Source: an uncultured Methanoregula sp.
GTDB taxonomy: Archaea; Halobacteriota; Methanomicrobia; Methanomicrobiales; Methanospirillaceae
Direction: 5' to 3'
Assembly: GCF_963677065.1 (NCBI RefSeq)
Contig: NZ_OY781872.1
Coordinates: 553,419 to 617,418 of the forward strand
Length of the DNA stretch: 64,000 bases
Shown here: positions 16,006 to 25,108 of the stretch, one piece after another
How the letters are laid out: the number at the start of each line of letters is the position of its first letter
How positions within the stretch are numbered: the first letter of the stretch is position 1
Translations under genes and position numbers: made by a program
Notes under the pieces: generated by a model
Told to the model about the DNA's origin: nothing
Seen by the model: the letters and a program-made list of their open reading frames with translations, nothing else
The model's database searches: none

Positions 16006-16641
16006 TTATGTTCTCCCGGGCCCCCGGGGGAGATTGACTATCTTGATGCACTCGTCGGCCTCCTTGGACCGCCCGAGATTGCGCAGGGAGATTGCCTTGT
16101 TGTACCAGACAAAGGAATTGACCGGGTTGAGATCGAGGGCTTTGTCAAAAACGGCAAGCGATTCCTCGTTCCGTCCCAGTTCCCGCAGGGCAATGCCTTT
16201 CGAGGTCATGGCCCGGATATTCTTCGGGCTGTTCTCCAGAATGGTATCAAAGCAGGCGATGGCTTCCTCGTACCGCCCGAGCTCGTTCAAGGAATACCCC
16301 TTGTTGGCAAGGGCAAAAGTATACTCCGGATCGATGGAGAGCGCCCGTTCGAAGCAGACAAGGGCATCTTCGTGCCGGTGGATCTTCCGCAGGGTATAGC
16401 CTTTCTCGAACCAGACCGTGATGAGATTCGGATTGATCGCAATGGCCTTGTCGTAGGTTGCAAGGGCGTCTTCGTGCCGCCCGAGATAATAGTAGCATTT
16501 GCCTTTATTCTCAAGCGCTGCGGTATTGTTGCCGTTCAGCTCCAGAACCGTATCGTACAGGGCAATCGCGTCATCGTAGCGCCCGACCTTCATCTGGTGA
16601 TGCGCTTTATCCAGTAATGCAGGTACGTCCATTCCACTCAT
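16006..16641 (-). CDS. Tetratricopeptide-repeat protein
   Basis: This 211-residue protein is built almost wholly of about five to six TPR units of 34 residues, with repeated patterns such as G-R-Y-D-D-A-I-A-L-Y-D, G-R-H-E-D-A-L-A-T-Y-D-K-A-I and G-R-N-E-E-S-L-A-V-F-D-K-A-L-D-L-N-P. TPRs form a curved scaffold for protein-protein contacts. There is no signal peptide, so it is probably cytoplasmic. The start at 16641 (MSGMDVPALL) gives the complete first repeat; the ATG at 16632 is equally possible. The binding partner is unknown. Confidence 0.85.
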   Translation of the reverse strand: MSGMDVPALLDKAHHQMKVGRYDDAIALYDTVLELNGNNTAALENKGKCYYYLGRHEDALATYDKAIAINPNLITVWFEKGYTLRKIHRHEDALVCFERALSIDPEYTFALANKGYSLNELGRYEEAIACFDTILENSPKNIRAMTSKGIALRELGRNEESLAVFDKALDLNPVNSFVWYNKAISLRNLGRSKEADECIKIVNLPRGPGRT

Positions 16642-16696
16642 ATAACCATGTACACGGGGTATGATAATACCTTCCTGTTCCCGGTGCAGGGGAACT

Positions 16697-17389
16697 TTAT
16701 GGTTTTCTCCACCGGGCTGACATGACGGCAAGGGCTGCTGCTGCAACCGCAAGAGCCGGCAAGAGCTGGGCCATCGCACTCTTCCGGGTCGGCAGGGGTG
16801 TGGTTGGTTCGGGCAGGGGAGCTGTGGTAAGGATCGGGACCGGAGTTGCAGTTGTTGTAACCGTTACCGTTGTCGGGTACGGCGTACTCGTGTACACATG
16901 CGCCTCCGGGTTCAGAGTGTAAGATCCTGCACTGATGCTGACCCCGTTCCGGGGGCCCGGATCCTTCAGATACACGGTCATCACTTTATACCCTCCGGCA
17001 AGACCCGAGAGATCCGAAGGCGTTGTGCTCACGTACACCTTGTAGGTCCCCGGGTTGATCTGGTTTCGTATCCGGTCGGTGTTCCATTTCATGTACCAGG
17101 TCTGGTCGCTATTGACATCGACGACGGTGAAATGTCCCTTGGAGGCCAGTTGGGTAGTATCGGTAAGCGTCACGCCATTGGCCGGCAGGCCGGGCCCGGT
17201 CAGGAACAGGTAGAGCTGGCTGCTGGTATATGCCACACCATGAAGATCGATGGTGTCGCCGAGATAGGCTTCAACATAGTCCTGGTCCGGCGCTGCGGAT
17301 GCCGGAACTGCGAACAACCCTGCGAAAAGTCCTGACGCAAGGATCAGGAAACAGAACGCCATGGGGAAGGGCCGGGAAAACGGGGTCAT
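16697..17389 (-). CDS. Secreted S-layer-domain protein, membrane-anchored
   Basis: This 230-residue exported protein has a signal peptide (about residues 8-34, ending A-S-A-A-P). A single beta-sandwich domain (about 38-160) contains L-Y-L-F-L-T-G-P-G-L-P-A-N-G-V, then a Thr/Pro linker and a C-terminal transmembrane helix with positive charges (W-R-K-P). The domain matches a repeat in the large S-layer protein in this window, which reads T-Y-L-F-L-I-G-P-N-L-P-T-N-G-A and also has the W-x-W/M-K-W and G-S/T-Y-x-I/V-Y motifs. It is probably a minor cell-surface protein. The tail lacks the PGF-type sorting motif. The ATG at 17389 was preferred over a TTG at 17407. Confidence 0.8.
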   Translation of the reverse strand: MTPFSRPFPMAFCFLILASGLFAGLFAVPASAAPDQDYVEAYLGDTIDLHGVAYTSSQLYLFLTGPGLPANGVTLTDTTQLASKGHFTVVDVNSDQTWYMKWNTDRIRNQINPGTYKVYVSTTPSDLSGLAGGYKVMTVYLKDPGPRNGVSISAGSYTLNPEAHVYTSTPYPTTVTVTTTATPVPILTTAPLPEPTTPLPTRKSAMAQLLPALAVAAAALAVMSARWRKP

Positions 17390-17523
17390 GATCAGTCTCG
17401 GATACAAAATAAACTGCCGGCAGGTTTATAGATTTGTACCAAAAACGAAGAGCCGCGGGAAAACAGACAGCACAAGCAACAGGAAAGAGAGAGAGAGAAA
17501 AGCGGAGGGAGATGAGACCCGCC

Positions 17524-17979
17524 CTAGTAGAGCCGGTAGATGAAATACCCGTCCTGGTAATATTCCATCTGGTCGTAATCTGAAAGAAGGTTTTTCCGGT
17601 TCCCGAAGGCCAGCATCTTCTCTTTGAGGGGTTCCATGCCGGACGTGTTGTAGATGAGCACCTTGAGCTCCTCGTTCACCCGCCGGATCTCCCTTGTCTT
17701 CATACGCCCGAGAACATCGGCCGGGTGGGCATCGATATCGAAATAGGCAAAGAGGGTTTCAAGGCTGATGAGCCAGAGTTTCTCCTGGACCGCATGGCCG
17801 GCAGCCACGTTTGCTTCGCTGTCGGTAAGGACCAGGTAGGCTTCATCGTTCCCGTGAAAAAATGCCTTGAAGGTGTAGAGGGAACCGCTGGATTCCCGGA
17901 GGGTCTCTTTCGGAATTCCGAGGAATTTTGCCAGTGCTGCCTTTTTTTGTTGCATGACCAAATCAGGATCCATTTCCAT
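17524..17979 (-). CDS. Protein of unknown function (151 aa)
   Basis: This soluble 151-residue protein has no recognised domain. It has a helical N-terminus (MDPDLVMQQKKAALAKFLGI), a central beta-rich part (about 32-75) and an aromatic-rich tail (YYQDGYFIYRLY). Composition is like that of the core genes. The start is either ATG 17979 or ATG 17973; a GGGAG motif upstream fits both. It stands alone, convergent with nothing close, about 135 bp from the S-layer-domain gene's promoter. Confidence 0.7.
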   Translation of the reverse strand: MEMDPDLVMQQKKAALAKFLGIPKETLRESSGSLYTFKAFFHGNDEAYLVLTDSEANVAAGHAVQEKLWLISLETLFAYFDIDAHPADVLGRMKTREIRRVNEELKVLIYNTSGMEPLKEKMLAFGNRKNLLSDYDQMEYYQDGYFIYRLY

Positions 17980-18143
17980 CCATTGGCTCTCCCTACACCG
18001 CAGCTACGACGCTGCATTGGTACGATTATATTCAAGCATGGATGTATAAGATTATAAGATCGTGCGTTTTTCCGGTGGTATCCCAGGTGCCCGGCGCTTA
18101 CCCGGCCGGTTATGCAGGAAAAAAGAGAAGAGAATGTTCGGGA

Positions 18144-18725
18144 TCAGCCGAGATAGAGAGGTTCGAATCCCTGTTTGAAGACCTTCCCGAACTGTACCCT
18201 GATCTTGGGATCGATGGCACAGACCGGGCAGGTGTAATCCTCAGGGAGATCCTCAAACTTTGTCCCCGGTTTGATCCCCCGGTGGGGTTCGCCCCGCTTC
18301 TCATCGTAAACATAGCTGCATACCGAACAGATATACCGTGTCGGGCGCCATTCCTCGAAACCCCATTTGCCGATCCTGCCTTTGCCCTGCTGCCCGCAGA
18401 CCGGGCAGACATAGCTGTCGGGGAGATCGTCAAATTCCGTGCCGGCAGGGATGCCGTTGTGCGGTTCGCCCCGGAGGGGGGAGTAGATGTACCCGCAGAG
18501 CTTGCAGCGGTACCGGGCCGGCGCCGTTCCTGCTTTTTTGGTTGCAGCCTTTTTCACCGGTGTTTTTACTGCCGGTTTCTTGACGGGTTTCTTCGCAGTC
18601 GTTACCATTTTCTTTGCCGGGGCGGCAGCCGCAGTCTTTTTCGGGGCGGCAACGGCGTTTTTTGCAGTGGCCGGCTTTGCAGTCCTGGCTTGTGGACTCT
18701 TCTTCTGTGTAGCGGTCTTGACCAT
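18144..18725 (-). CDS. Tandem rubredoxin with histone-H1-like basic tail
   Basis: This protein of about 193 residues has two parts. Residues 1-70 are a low-complexity Lys/Ala/Pro/Thr tail (motifs such as [14 protein letters not shown] and [15 protein letters not shown]) that looks like histone H1 or bacterial nucleoid proteins. Two rubredoxin domains follow: C-K-L-C-G-Y ... Y-V-C-P-V-C-G and C-S-V-C-S-Y ... Y-T-C-P-V-C, each with two CxxC knuckles binding one iron. Rubredoxins carry single electrons, in methanogens often to oxygen-detoxifying flavodiiron proteins. The basic tail could bind nucleic acid or polyanions (inference). A GTG at 18731 is an alternative start, closer to the AGGA motif. 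Confidence 0.85.
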   Translation of the reverse strand: MVKTATQKKSPQARTAKPATAKNAVAAPKKTAAAAPAKKMVTTAKKPVKKPAVKTPVKKAATKKAGTAPARYRCKLCGYIYSPLRGEPHNGIPAGTEFDDLPDSYVCPVCGQQGKGRIGKWGFEEWRPTRYICSVCSYVYDEKRGEPHRGIKPGTKFEDLPEDYTCPVCAIDPKIRVQFGKVFKQGFEPLYLG

Positions 18726-18896
18726 ATTCACACAATCCTGCCGGATACCCCGGGAACAGCCGGAGCATAATCCGTTATAGGGGAAGATGGAGATTCGGGA
18801 TAATATATATTATGGATACTGCAATTGCCAGTACCGGATCCGTTACGGAACCCGCCATTTTTATCCGCAATAAGAGCGCAATTTGTAATTCAGATT

Positions 18897-19493
18897 ATGC
18901 AGGACCTCATTCCAGGAATCATCTACACCTTTTCGGCCCTCTTTATCATTCTTGATCCGCTCCTGTCCGTGCCCATCTTTGCAGCCATGACCAAAGGGCA
19001 GACCCCTGTCGAGATCCACAAGCAGGCCTTCATCGCTGTCGCCGTTGCCGGCGGGCTGATGTACCTCTTCCTCGTCTTCAACACGACCATCTTCTCCATT
19101 CTGGGGCTGAAACTGCCGGCATTCCAGATAGCCGGCGGGATACTCCTCTTCCTGCTGGGTCTCCAGTATGCTCTGGGAATAGAGTTCGGGCATTGCAAGG
19201 AGCGGGCCAATACCGCCGTGGGCGTCGTCATCGGGACACCGCTGCTCTGCGGTCCCGGCACGATCACAACCGTGATGCTCCTCTCGCGAGACTACGGCCT
19301 TCTCATCCCGTTCATCGCGATCACCCTCGCCCTGGTGGCTACCTGGCTTGTGCTCTATTTTGCATCAACCATCCAGCGTATCCTGGGCGATGTTGTGACG
19401 GATATCATGGGAAAAGTGCTCGGGATGCTCGTTGCGGCGATAGCCGTCCAGATCATTGCATCGGGTGTAATCGCGTACATCAAGATCATCTGA
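18897..19493 (+). CDS. MarC family integral membrane protein
   Basis: This 198-residue protein has six hydrophobic segments, the family motif near the first helix (F-I-I-L-D-P-L-L-S-V-P-I-F) and the conserved G-T-P-L-L-C-G-P-G-T-I near residues 113-123. MarC proteins are membrane proteins of unproven transport function; the old link with antibiotic resistance has not held. The ATG at 18897 was chosen because TATA-like tttttatcc lies about 33 bp upstream, implying a leaderless transcript. Earlier in-frame starts would fall inside the promoter. Confidence 0.85.
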   Translation: MQDLIPGIIYTFSALFIILDPLLSVPIFAAMTKGQTPVEIHKQAFIAVAVAGGLMYLFLVFNTTIFSILGLKLPAFQIAGGILLFLLGLQYALGIEFGHCKERANTAVGVVIGTPLLCGPGTITTVMLLSRDYGLLIPFIAITLALVATWLVLYFASTIQRILGDVVTDIMGKVLGMLVAAIAVQIIASGVIAYIKII

Positions 19494-19578
19494 TCCTCCC
19501 GTTGCAGCTTTTTTTAACACGAAAAGATTAGAATAAAAACGAACATTGGTTCTCTGCCCGAAAACCCGGCTGATCCGG

Positions 19579-20475
19579 TCAGGAATCCAGTTTCATCGAG
19601 TAGACTTCCACCATATGGTGCGGATGGTAGCGCATCTTGGCCTCCCGGAGACCTTCAACCCCGAGATCGCTCTCGCGGTTGATGTACAGGAACTTCGGGG
19701 CAAGCCGGACTGCCGTCTCGGCATTGATCGCCTTGTAGATCCCTTCGCAATCCGGCAATCCTTTCTCAAAATGGACGAGCGCCGTGTCGGCATTGAGCGG
19801 CTCGAAGAGCGACATGGCTCCAATCTTGGAAAATACCCTGATGACCAGTCCTTTGAGGGGAAGTTCGTCGAGATGATCGATGGCAAAAAAGACAGCGTCC
19901 TTCTCGTTGGCAAGGACCGGATCCCCGCTCTCGCAGCCTTTCCACTCGCACCATTCGATGAGGAAGCGCTTCACTTCCTCCCAGTTGTCCCTCGTTATGG
20001 GTTCGACAGCACTGGCACAGTTGCGCCGGAACTTGCTCAGCTGTCGGCGGATGGTTAAGTAATTCTTCCCGGGGAGTTCGGCAAGATCGGAGGACCGGTA
20101 CACGTACTCGAAATGGTCCCGGTCAGGCACCAGGTTGATGCCGGGACAGACTTCCCGCATCCAGAGAGCGGTTTCCGGATCGATGAGCACAATCGGCTCA
20201 TTGTCGCTGGTATCCGAGGCCAGCCGGATCAGGGACCGGAGCAGTGCCGGATTCCGCGGGCCAATCGGCGCCCTGAACCGGGTTACCCCGTCGATCGTAC
20301 TTGCAAGTATGACGTTATGATCCCGGTATACATACGAGTATGCCGCAAAATGGTTCCAGCAGACCATGTTCGTGAACGTGTTGTCGCTGTGCATCTGGGG
20401 ATACCGGGCATAATGCTCTTCGAAAAAAGCCCGGTCGGCAAGCGTCACCGGTTTGAAATCCTCTGCCCGGAGCAT
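19579..20475 (-). CDS. DUF2156/phosphatidylglycerol lysyltransferase-like acyltransferase
   Basis: This 298-residue soluble protein has the double GNAT-like fold of DUF2156, the catalytic domain of aminoacyl-phosphatidylglycerol synthases. Visible family features are the N-terminal S-D-N-T-F-T-N-M-V-C-W motif, the central R-R-Q-L-S-K-F-R segment near 142-150, and the C-terminal E-G-L-R-E-A-K-M-R-Y-H-P region. No membrane domain is attached. The true acceptor is unknown. Its start overlaps the stop of the upstream GNAT acetyltransferase by one base (TGATG), so the two are translationally coupled. Confidence 0.8.
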   Translation of the reverse strand: MLRAEDFKPVTLADRAFFEEHYARYPQMHSDNTFTNMVCWNHFAAYSYVYRDHNVILASTIDGVTRFRAPIGPRNPALLRSLIRLASDTSDNEPIVLIDPETALWMREVCPGINLVPDRDHFEYVYRSSDLAELPGKNYLTIRRQLSKFRRNCASAVEPITRDNWEEVKRFLIEWCEWKGCESGDPVLANEKDAVFFAIDHLDELPLKGLVIRVFSKIGAMSLFEPLNADTALVHFEKGLPDCEGIYKAINAETAVRLAPKFLYINRESDLGVEGLREAKMRYHPHHMVEVYSMKLDS

Positions 20476-20894
20476 CAGTCATCACCCTGCAGGAGAAGCG
20501 GGACATACCCCTCGAGGGGAAGGAACCCCAGCGGTTTGTAGAAGCGATCGGTGCCGGGTTCGGCAACAAGCCCGATCCATGTAACGCCGGACTGCCGGCA
20601 GTTCTGCACAAGGGCTGCAAGGAGCCGGGCCCCGATCCCCAGCTTCCGGAACCGGGGGAGAACGACAAGGTCCTGGACATAGCCGTCAGAGACCCCGTCC
20701 GAGATCACCCGTCCCATACCAACAGCCCTGCCGGTTGACCGGTCAACAGCAACGGCAAAAACAAAACTCCCCCTGATCAGCCGCGGGATCTCCGCGGGAT
20801 CATACTCTTCTTTCCACCATCCCCCGGCCCGGTAGAGATCCACGATCTCGTCCGCATTCCAGGACTGCACGCACTGGATTTCGATTTCACCCAT
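20475..20894 (-). CDS. GNAT family N-acetyltransferase
   Basis: This 139-residue protein has the GNAT acetyl-CoA site: V-Q-D-L-V-V-L-P-R-F-R-K-L-G-I-G near residues 73-88 gives the beta-4 strand and the R/Q-x-x-G-x-G/A loop. The terminal F-Y-K-P-L-G-F motif near 118-124 is also typical. It transfers an acetyl group to an unknown amine. It is the first gene of a two-gene unit with the DUF2156 acyltransferase. Confidence 0.85.
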   Translation of the reverse strand: MGEIEIQCVQSWNADEIVDLYRAGGWWKEEYDPAEIPRLIRGSFVFAVAVDRSTGRAVGMGRVISDGVSDGYVQDLVVLPRFRKLGIGARLLAALVQNCRQSGVTWIGLVAEPGTDRFYKPLGFLPLEGYVPLLLQGDD

Positions 20895-21008
20895 AGCAGC
20901 AACACTCCACGTATTCGTAGCACGGGGTCTTTGGATGATCCGCGGTTACTGGAGAATAGATAGAGCTGAACGGATACAAAAGACTGACGGATACAGGAAA
21001 GGAATATA

Positions 21009-21539
21009 TCAGTTTTTGAGCTGCGCGATGGCAGAATCAACAATCGATCCCAGGCCTTCCACGCCCCAGTGCCCTGAATTGAGGACCATATGGTATGCGG
21101 TCAGGTCGTTGATATCGATATCATAGTACATCCGATACCGTCCTGCCTCGCACGCTTCGCGTTCGAGAGTGAGACACATTGCTGTACTTTCATCGGCTAC
21201 CTGATCGCGGAACGCAATCCGCTGGATGCGGCAGTCAATAGAAGCAAACAGCCAGATCTTGAGATCCGCACCCGGCACCATCCAGCCGGATAACCGGCCT
21301 TCCACAATGATATTGTCCTGGGATTCGGCGATCTCTTTCTGCCGGGCATCGATCATCTTGTCATACGAGGAATCTTCCTCGGCAAGGCGGCCGAACTCGG
21401 CCAGCTCCATGTTGTGTTCCCTTGCCAGCTGGCGAAAGACCTCGCCAGCGGAGATCATCTCAAACCCGTGGCGCTGTGCAAGATACCGTGAGAGGGAGGT
21501 TGTCCCGCTTCCGGGCAACCCGCTCACGGTGATCCGCAT
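21009..21539 (-). CDS. cmk: Cytidylate kinase (archaeal type)
   Basis: This 176-residue P-loop kinase begins M-R-I-T-V-S-G-L-P-G-S-G-T-T-S, with the Walker A loop at residues 7-14. The LID region includes E-G-R-L-S-G-W, typical of archaeal CMP/dCMP kinase. It makes CDP from CMP. The start at 21539 was chosen because the P-loop must lie near the N-terminus and the ATG overlaps the stop of the upstream gene (TGATG). It is the last gene of the ribosomal protein/secY cluster, as in many euryarchaea. Confidence 0.92.
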   Translation of the reverse strand: MRITVSGLPGSGTTSLSRYLAQRHGFEMISAGEVFRQLAREHNMELAEFGRLAEEDSSYDKMIDARQKEIAESQDNIIVEGRLSGWMVPGADLKIWLFASIDCRIQRIAFRDQVADESTAMCLTLEREACEAGRYRMYYDIDINDLTAYHMVLNSGHWGVEGLGSIVDSAIAQLKN

Positions 21540-22150
21540 CAGAGACCCCCGATGTTGAGGGATTTCCGGATCACCTGGCTCAAGGTGATCGAGCAGATCA
21601 TGTACCAGAAGATCCATGCCGGGATGACCCATATAACCGCATCATTCAGGGAATGCGTGCCAAGATACGGCATCGTGATCGTTGTATGAACTTCCGAGAG
21701 CCTGAAGAGAAGCCAGAAAAAGATGGGGACGGTCAGGACCAGGATGTAGGCCATGGGCTTGAACTGCTGCTGGGACATCTCCAGCTGATCCTTCATGACC
21801 CGGTCTCTCTTTGCTTCCAGTTTCTTGATGCGTTTCTCATCCTGGGAGAGCTGGGCTTCCCGGTATTCCTTCTGGAACTCCTTCATCCGTTCCTGCGATT
21901 CGGTCATCCGGTCGTAATCGATCGTGTACTTCTGGATAATGGAGGAGTACAGGCCGGTGAATGCCGACAGGATTACAATCAGGATGAAGAACGGAATACC
22001 AAACGTATCTACAGCAGGGGCAAGTGTTGTATCTATGCCTTTGCCCACGCCGACCCTCAGCCACTCGATACTGTACGAGACCATCATCAGCATCATTATG
22101 ACGAGGGCAATGTACATGCCGTATTTATCCCAGATTTTCCCAAGATCCAT
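21539..22150 (-). CDS. DUF106 protein, archaeal YidC/EMC3/Get1-type insertase
   Basis: This 203-residue membrane protein has an N-terminal helix (about 12-30), a second (about 50-70), a long charged coiled coil (about 80-125, KEFQKEYREAQLSQDEKRIKK), and two C-terminal helices (about 133-150 and 170-195). This is the YidC/Oxa1/EMC3 superfamily plan. Archaeal DUF106 members are thought to insert membrane proteins with SecY, and the gene sits directly downstream of secY and adkA. It lacks the large hydrophilic groove elements of bacterial YidC, as expected for archaea. Confidence 0.88.
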   Translation of the reverse strand: MDLGKIWDKYGMYIALVIMMLMMVSYSIEWLRVGVGKGIDTTLAPAVDTFGIPFFILIVILSAFTGLYSSIIQKYTIDYDRMTESQERMKEFQKEYREAQLSQDEKRIKKLEAKRDRVMKDQLEMSQQQFKPMAYILVLTVPIFFWLLFRLSEVHTTITMPYLGTHSLNDAVIWVIPAWIFWYMICSITLSQVIRKSLNIGGL

Positions 22151-22154
22151 CTGT

Positions 22155-22727
22155 TCACCTGAGGACTTCTGCCAGTTCCGACGATGAGCGTTCCAGCAAA
22201 AAGTCGGGGTTCGTTATGATTCTGATTGTGCAGCCCGTGATCATCGCATACGCGGCCGCTATCGACCGGTTGAACTGCTGGTGCTCGGCAATCGAGCGCG
22301 AGCCTTCCTTGTCGCGGATACGGGTTTCATCGGTGAGACGGCGCATGAGAATCTGGTCATCATCCGTTTCAACGAGAACAATGATGTCGGGCATGAGCTC
22401 GCGGAGAACCCAGTCGGGAAGCCCCGCAAGGTAGCCCTTGGGGGTTTTTACCGAAGCGTGGGTATCGATCAGGACATTTCCCGAAACCTGGGCGATCGCC
22501 TGGGCGGCGCGCTGCTGGAGCCGTTTCTGGACCGCCCGATCCAGTGTCCGCATCTGGTCGCGGTTCTCGACAACCTTGTCGTTTTTCGCAACCTCGAACA
22601 TGAACGAGCCGAAATTGATCGACTGGTATTCGATACCCTGCTCCTTGAGCTTCTTCAATGCCTCGTTGACAACCGTGGTCTTGCCGACCCCGGGTACACC
22701 GGTTATGATGACCTTCTTTCCCACCAT
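22155..22727 (-). CDS. adkA: Adenylate kinase, archaeal type
   Basis: This 190-residue enzyme begins with the Walker A loop G-V-P-G-V-G-K-T-T (residues 10-18) and continues with the archaeal AdkA motif I-N-F-G-S-F-M-F near 38-45. The D-T-H-A-S-V-K-T-P segment lies near 88-96. It converts AMP + ATP to 2 ADP in the cytoplasm. It is co-directional with secY, 17 bp downstream of it, in the standard archaeal arrangement secY-adkA. Confidence 0.95.
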   Translation of the reverse strand: MVGKKVIITGVPGVGKTTVVNEALKKLKEQGIEYQSINFGSFMFEVAKNDKVVENRDQMRTLDRAVQKRLQQRAAQAIAQVSGNVLIDTHASVKTPKGYLAGLPDWVLRELMPDIIVLVETDDDQILMRRLTDETRIRDKEGSRSIAEHQQFNRSIAAAYAMITGCTIRIITNPDFLLERSSSELAEVLR

Positions 22728-22744
22728 CCGTATCTCTCCCTAAC

Positions 22745-24178
22745 TCACTCTTTGCCAAAGAATGTCCGCATGAACGGATACATCTCCATGATCTGCTGGC
22801 TTGCGATCTCCTCGTAGAGACGATAGGTGATACTCACGGTCAGGAGCAGACCGGTTCCGCTCACGGATCCGATCACACCGAAGAGGTTTGCCACAACACT
22901 GAGTACACCAATGAAGACGCCGCCGATGATCGTGACACGGGGGATATACCGGTCAAGGTACTTTTCCAGTACCTGCGGATTCCGGCGGTAGCCAGGGATG
23001 GACATGCCAGACATCTGGATCTGCCGGGCAACATCCTTGGAATCGAGCCCCGCGGTTTTGATCCAGAAGAGCGCGAAGATCGCACCTCCGACCACCATAA
23101 ATGTTGTATCCACTCCCATACGTAAAAGGACCTGCCATGGGGCATGGCCCAGATCCTGAATCCACCACATCCACTGGGTGGGTCCGTTGATGGGTGCAAG
23201 ATAATACATGATACCGTTTATGGGCGTGCCGTTCTCGAAAACACCGAAGATGGTTATGCCGATATTCGAGAGGAACATCCCCACCATCTGGATATTGGCC
23301 TGCAGAACCCTTACAAGGATCATGGGGAGAACGCTGGCGTAAATCAGTTTGACGGGGAAACGTGCCCGCGCCCCGCGAATCTGCGCGTGGGCAAGCGGTA
23401 TTTCAATACGGGTGGATTCGACGTATACGATGATGAGGAAGATGGCAATGGTCGTGATGAACGCAAGCATCTCCGTGCCGAAATAGGTCATGTAATTTCC
23501 GCCGTCAAGACCTATCGCGATAAGACGGGGGAAGAAACCAACCGGGTACTGGTCGGTGACCTTGGCCCAGTTGATGAACCCGCTGATGAGTGCCTGGGAT
23601 ATACCGGCAATGATGAAAAGGCCGACCCCTGAACCGATACCCCACTTGGTGACTACTTCATCCATCAGGAAGACGAGAACGCCTCCGATACAGATCTGAA
23701 TGAATATGAGGAGAGACACCGCAAACAGATTGCCGCCGAAGAACTGGCTTGCAATCACGGGATCGGGCTGCAGGAATCCACCGACGAGGTTCGGGGCTGC
23801 CTCAATCACAATCATGACGAGGATGAGGATCTTCTGCAGACCCATGTACATGACCTGCCCGCGTGTCTCGCTCGTATCAATGTGAAGGATATCTGCACCT
23901 TTTAAGAGCTGGAGCACGATGGATGCCGTGACGATCGGTCCGATACCAAGGTGGACGATCGATCCGCTTGCACCGGCAAGAAGGGCACGCCATGCTGCAA
24001 ACAGATCCTGGTTTGCAGGAGCGAGACCAAACACCGGAATATTCGTCAGGACAAAATACAGAATCAGAATTCCTAACGTCCAGAGAAGTTTGTTTTTAAA
24101 ATGAACGTGGCCTTCTGGGCTCTTGACTGCGGGCATCGCAGCGAGCAGGGGTTCCATTCGATCCAGCAGGTTTCCCAT
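22745..24178 (-). CDS. secY: Preprotein translocase subunit SecY
   Basis: This 477-residue protein has ten transmembrane segments. Recognisable pieces are the plug/TM2 region, I-V-T-A-S-I-V-L-Q-L-L near 82-92, the helix pair around D-E-V-V-T-K-W-G-I-G-S-G near 172-183, and the cytosolic R-G-A-R-A-R-F-P loop near 275-282. SecY forms the protein-conducting channel for secreted and membrane proteins. It is encoded directly after uL15 in the spc-type operon. Length is normal for archaea. Confidence 0.97.
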   Translation of the reverse strand: MGNLLDRMEPLLAAMPAVKSPEGHVHFKNKLLWTLGILILYFVLTNIPVFGLAPANQDLFAAWRALLAGASGSIVHLGIGPIVTASIVLQLLKGADILHIDTSETRGQVMYMGLQKILILVMIVIEAAPNLVGGFLQPDPVIASQFFGGNLFAVSLLIFIQICIGGVLVFLMDEVVTKWGIGSGVGLFIIAGISQALISGFINWAKVTDQYPVGFFPRLIAIGLDGGNYMTYFGTEMLAFITTIAIFLIIVYVESTRIEIPLAHAQIRGARARFPVKLIYASVLPMILVRVLQANIQMVGMFLSNIGITIFGVFENGTPINGIMYYLAPINGPTQWMWWIQDLGHAPWQVLLRMGVDTTFMVVGGAIFALFWIKTAGLDSKDVARQIQMSGMSIPGYRRNPQVLEKYLDRYIPRVTIIGGVFIGVLSVVANLFGVIGSVSGTGLLLTVSITYRLYEEIASQQIMEMYPFMRTFFGKE

Positions 24179-24211
24179 TGTTTCACCAAAAAATTACAAG
24201 GATGGCGGTCC

Positions 24212-24640
24212 TTAGACAACGAGTGCCTTGCCACCCATTTTCTCGATCTTTGCCTTCGCGATCTCAGAGAAGCTTGAGGCAGAGATGTTTATCTTTTTTG
24301 TGACTTTGCCGCTGCCAAGAACCTTCTCGATTCCCATATCAGCGACATTGATCACAACGGCATCTCCTTCCTGCTTTGCGATTCCCTGAGCGATGAGCGA
24401 CGGGAGGATCTGGTCCAGTGCCCCGACATCGATTGCGATGACATCGGTTGCAGTCTGGTTGCAGAACCCGTCTTTTCCAAAGACAGGGCCGCCCATTTCC
24501 TTGTACCACTTGACAAAGTGGTGGGCGTTGATACCTGCCCGGCCCCTGCCACCGCGGTTACCTGCACCACGGCGGTTCTTGTGGGTTCCGCCGCCGCACG
24601 TCCGCGATCCGCGGAACTTTGAACGCTTGTTCGTTGGCAT
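24212..24640 (-). CDS. rpl15: Ribosomal protein uL15
   Basis: This 142-residue large-subunit protein has a basic, Gly/Arg-rich N-terminal extension (SRTCGGGTHKNRRGAGNRGG) that threads into 23S rRNA, and a C-terminal globular domain. Length and sequence are typical for archaeal uL15. It lies between uL30 and secY. Confidence 0.96.
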   Translation of the reverse strand: MPTNKRSKFRGSRTCGGGTHKNRRGAGNRGGRGRAGINAHHFVKWYKEMGGPVFGKDGFCNQTATDVIAIDVGALDQILPSLIAQGIAKQEGDAVVINVADMGIEKVLGSGKVTKKINISASSFSEIAKAKIEKMGGKALVV

Positions 24641-24646
24641 CTTGCA

Positions 24647-25108
24647 TCACCTCATCTTGTAGAGGAGCGTGTTGATCTCCTCTCCATAGTAGCCGAGCGC
24701 CCCGCCCTGGGGGAAGGTGCGCTTTGTGGTCTTGTATCCCTTGCGGGGCGGGTGCAGGCGAAGCACGGGTTTGAGGCCCGGGACATCGCGCAGTTTCGTC
24801 TCGCCGCTTGCAAGCGCTTTTGCAAATTCGGCAATGCTTCCATAAGCCGAATTGGACTTGATGTACTCATCGGTCAGCGGTGCATCGCCGATAACCCTGC
24901 CGCGGGTCTGCAGGAGGGTCTCAACGGTTGCTGCATCCACTTCGCCGAAGGCAACATAATCCTTGACCTTGCGGATCATGCCGAGGTTCTCGGGAGAATC
25001 TGGCACGAGCACGCAGTGGTTGATGTGGTGGAGACGGAGCATCTTTAAGGTGTCCTTGATATCCTGCCGGGTCTTGACAACCCCGCGGACCTGAACAACA
25101 GCGTACAT
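24647..25108 (-). CDS. rpl30: Ribosomal protein uL30
   Basis: This 153-residue protein begins M-Y-A-V-V-Q-V-R-G-V, the uL30 ferredoxin-like fold, and continues with the archaeal/eukaryotic C-terminal extension, as expected from its length. It binds 23S rRNA. It starts directly after the uS5 stop. Confidence 0.96.
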   Translation of the reverse strand: MYAVVQVRGVVKTRQDIKDTLKMLRLHHINHCVLVPDSPENLGMIRKVKDYVAFGEVDAATVETLLQTRGRVIGDAPLTDEYIKSNSAYGSIAEFAKALASGETKLRDVPGLKPVLRLHPPRKGYKTTKRTFPQGGALGYYGEEINTLLYKMR

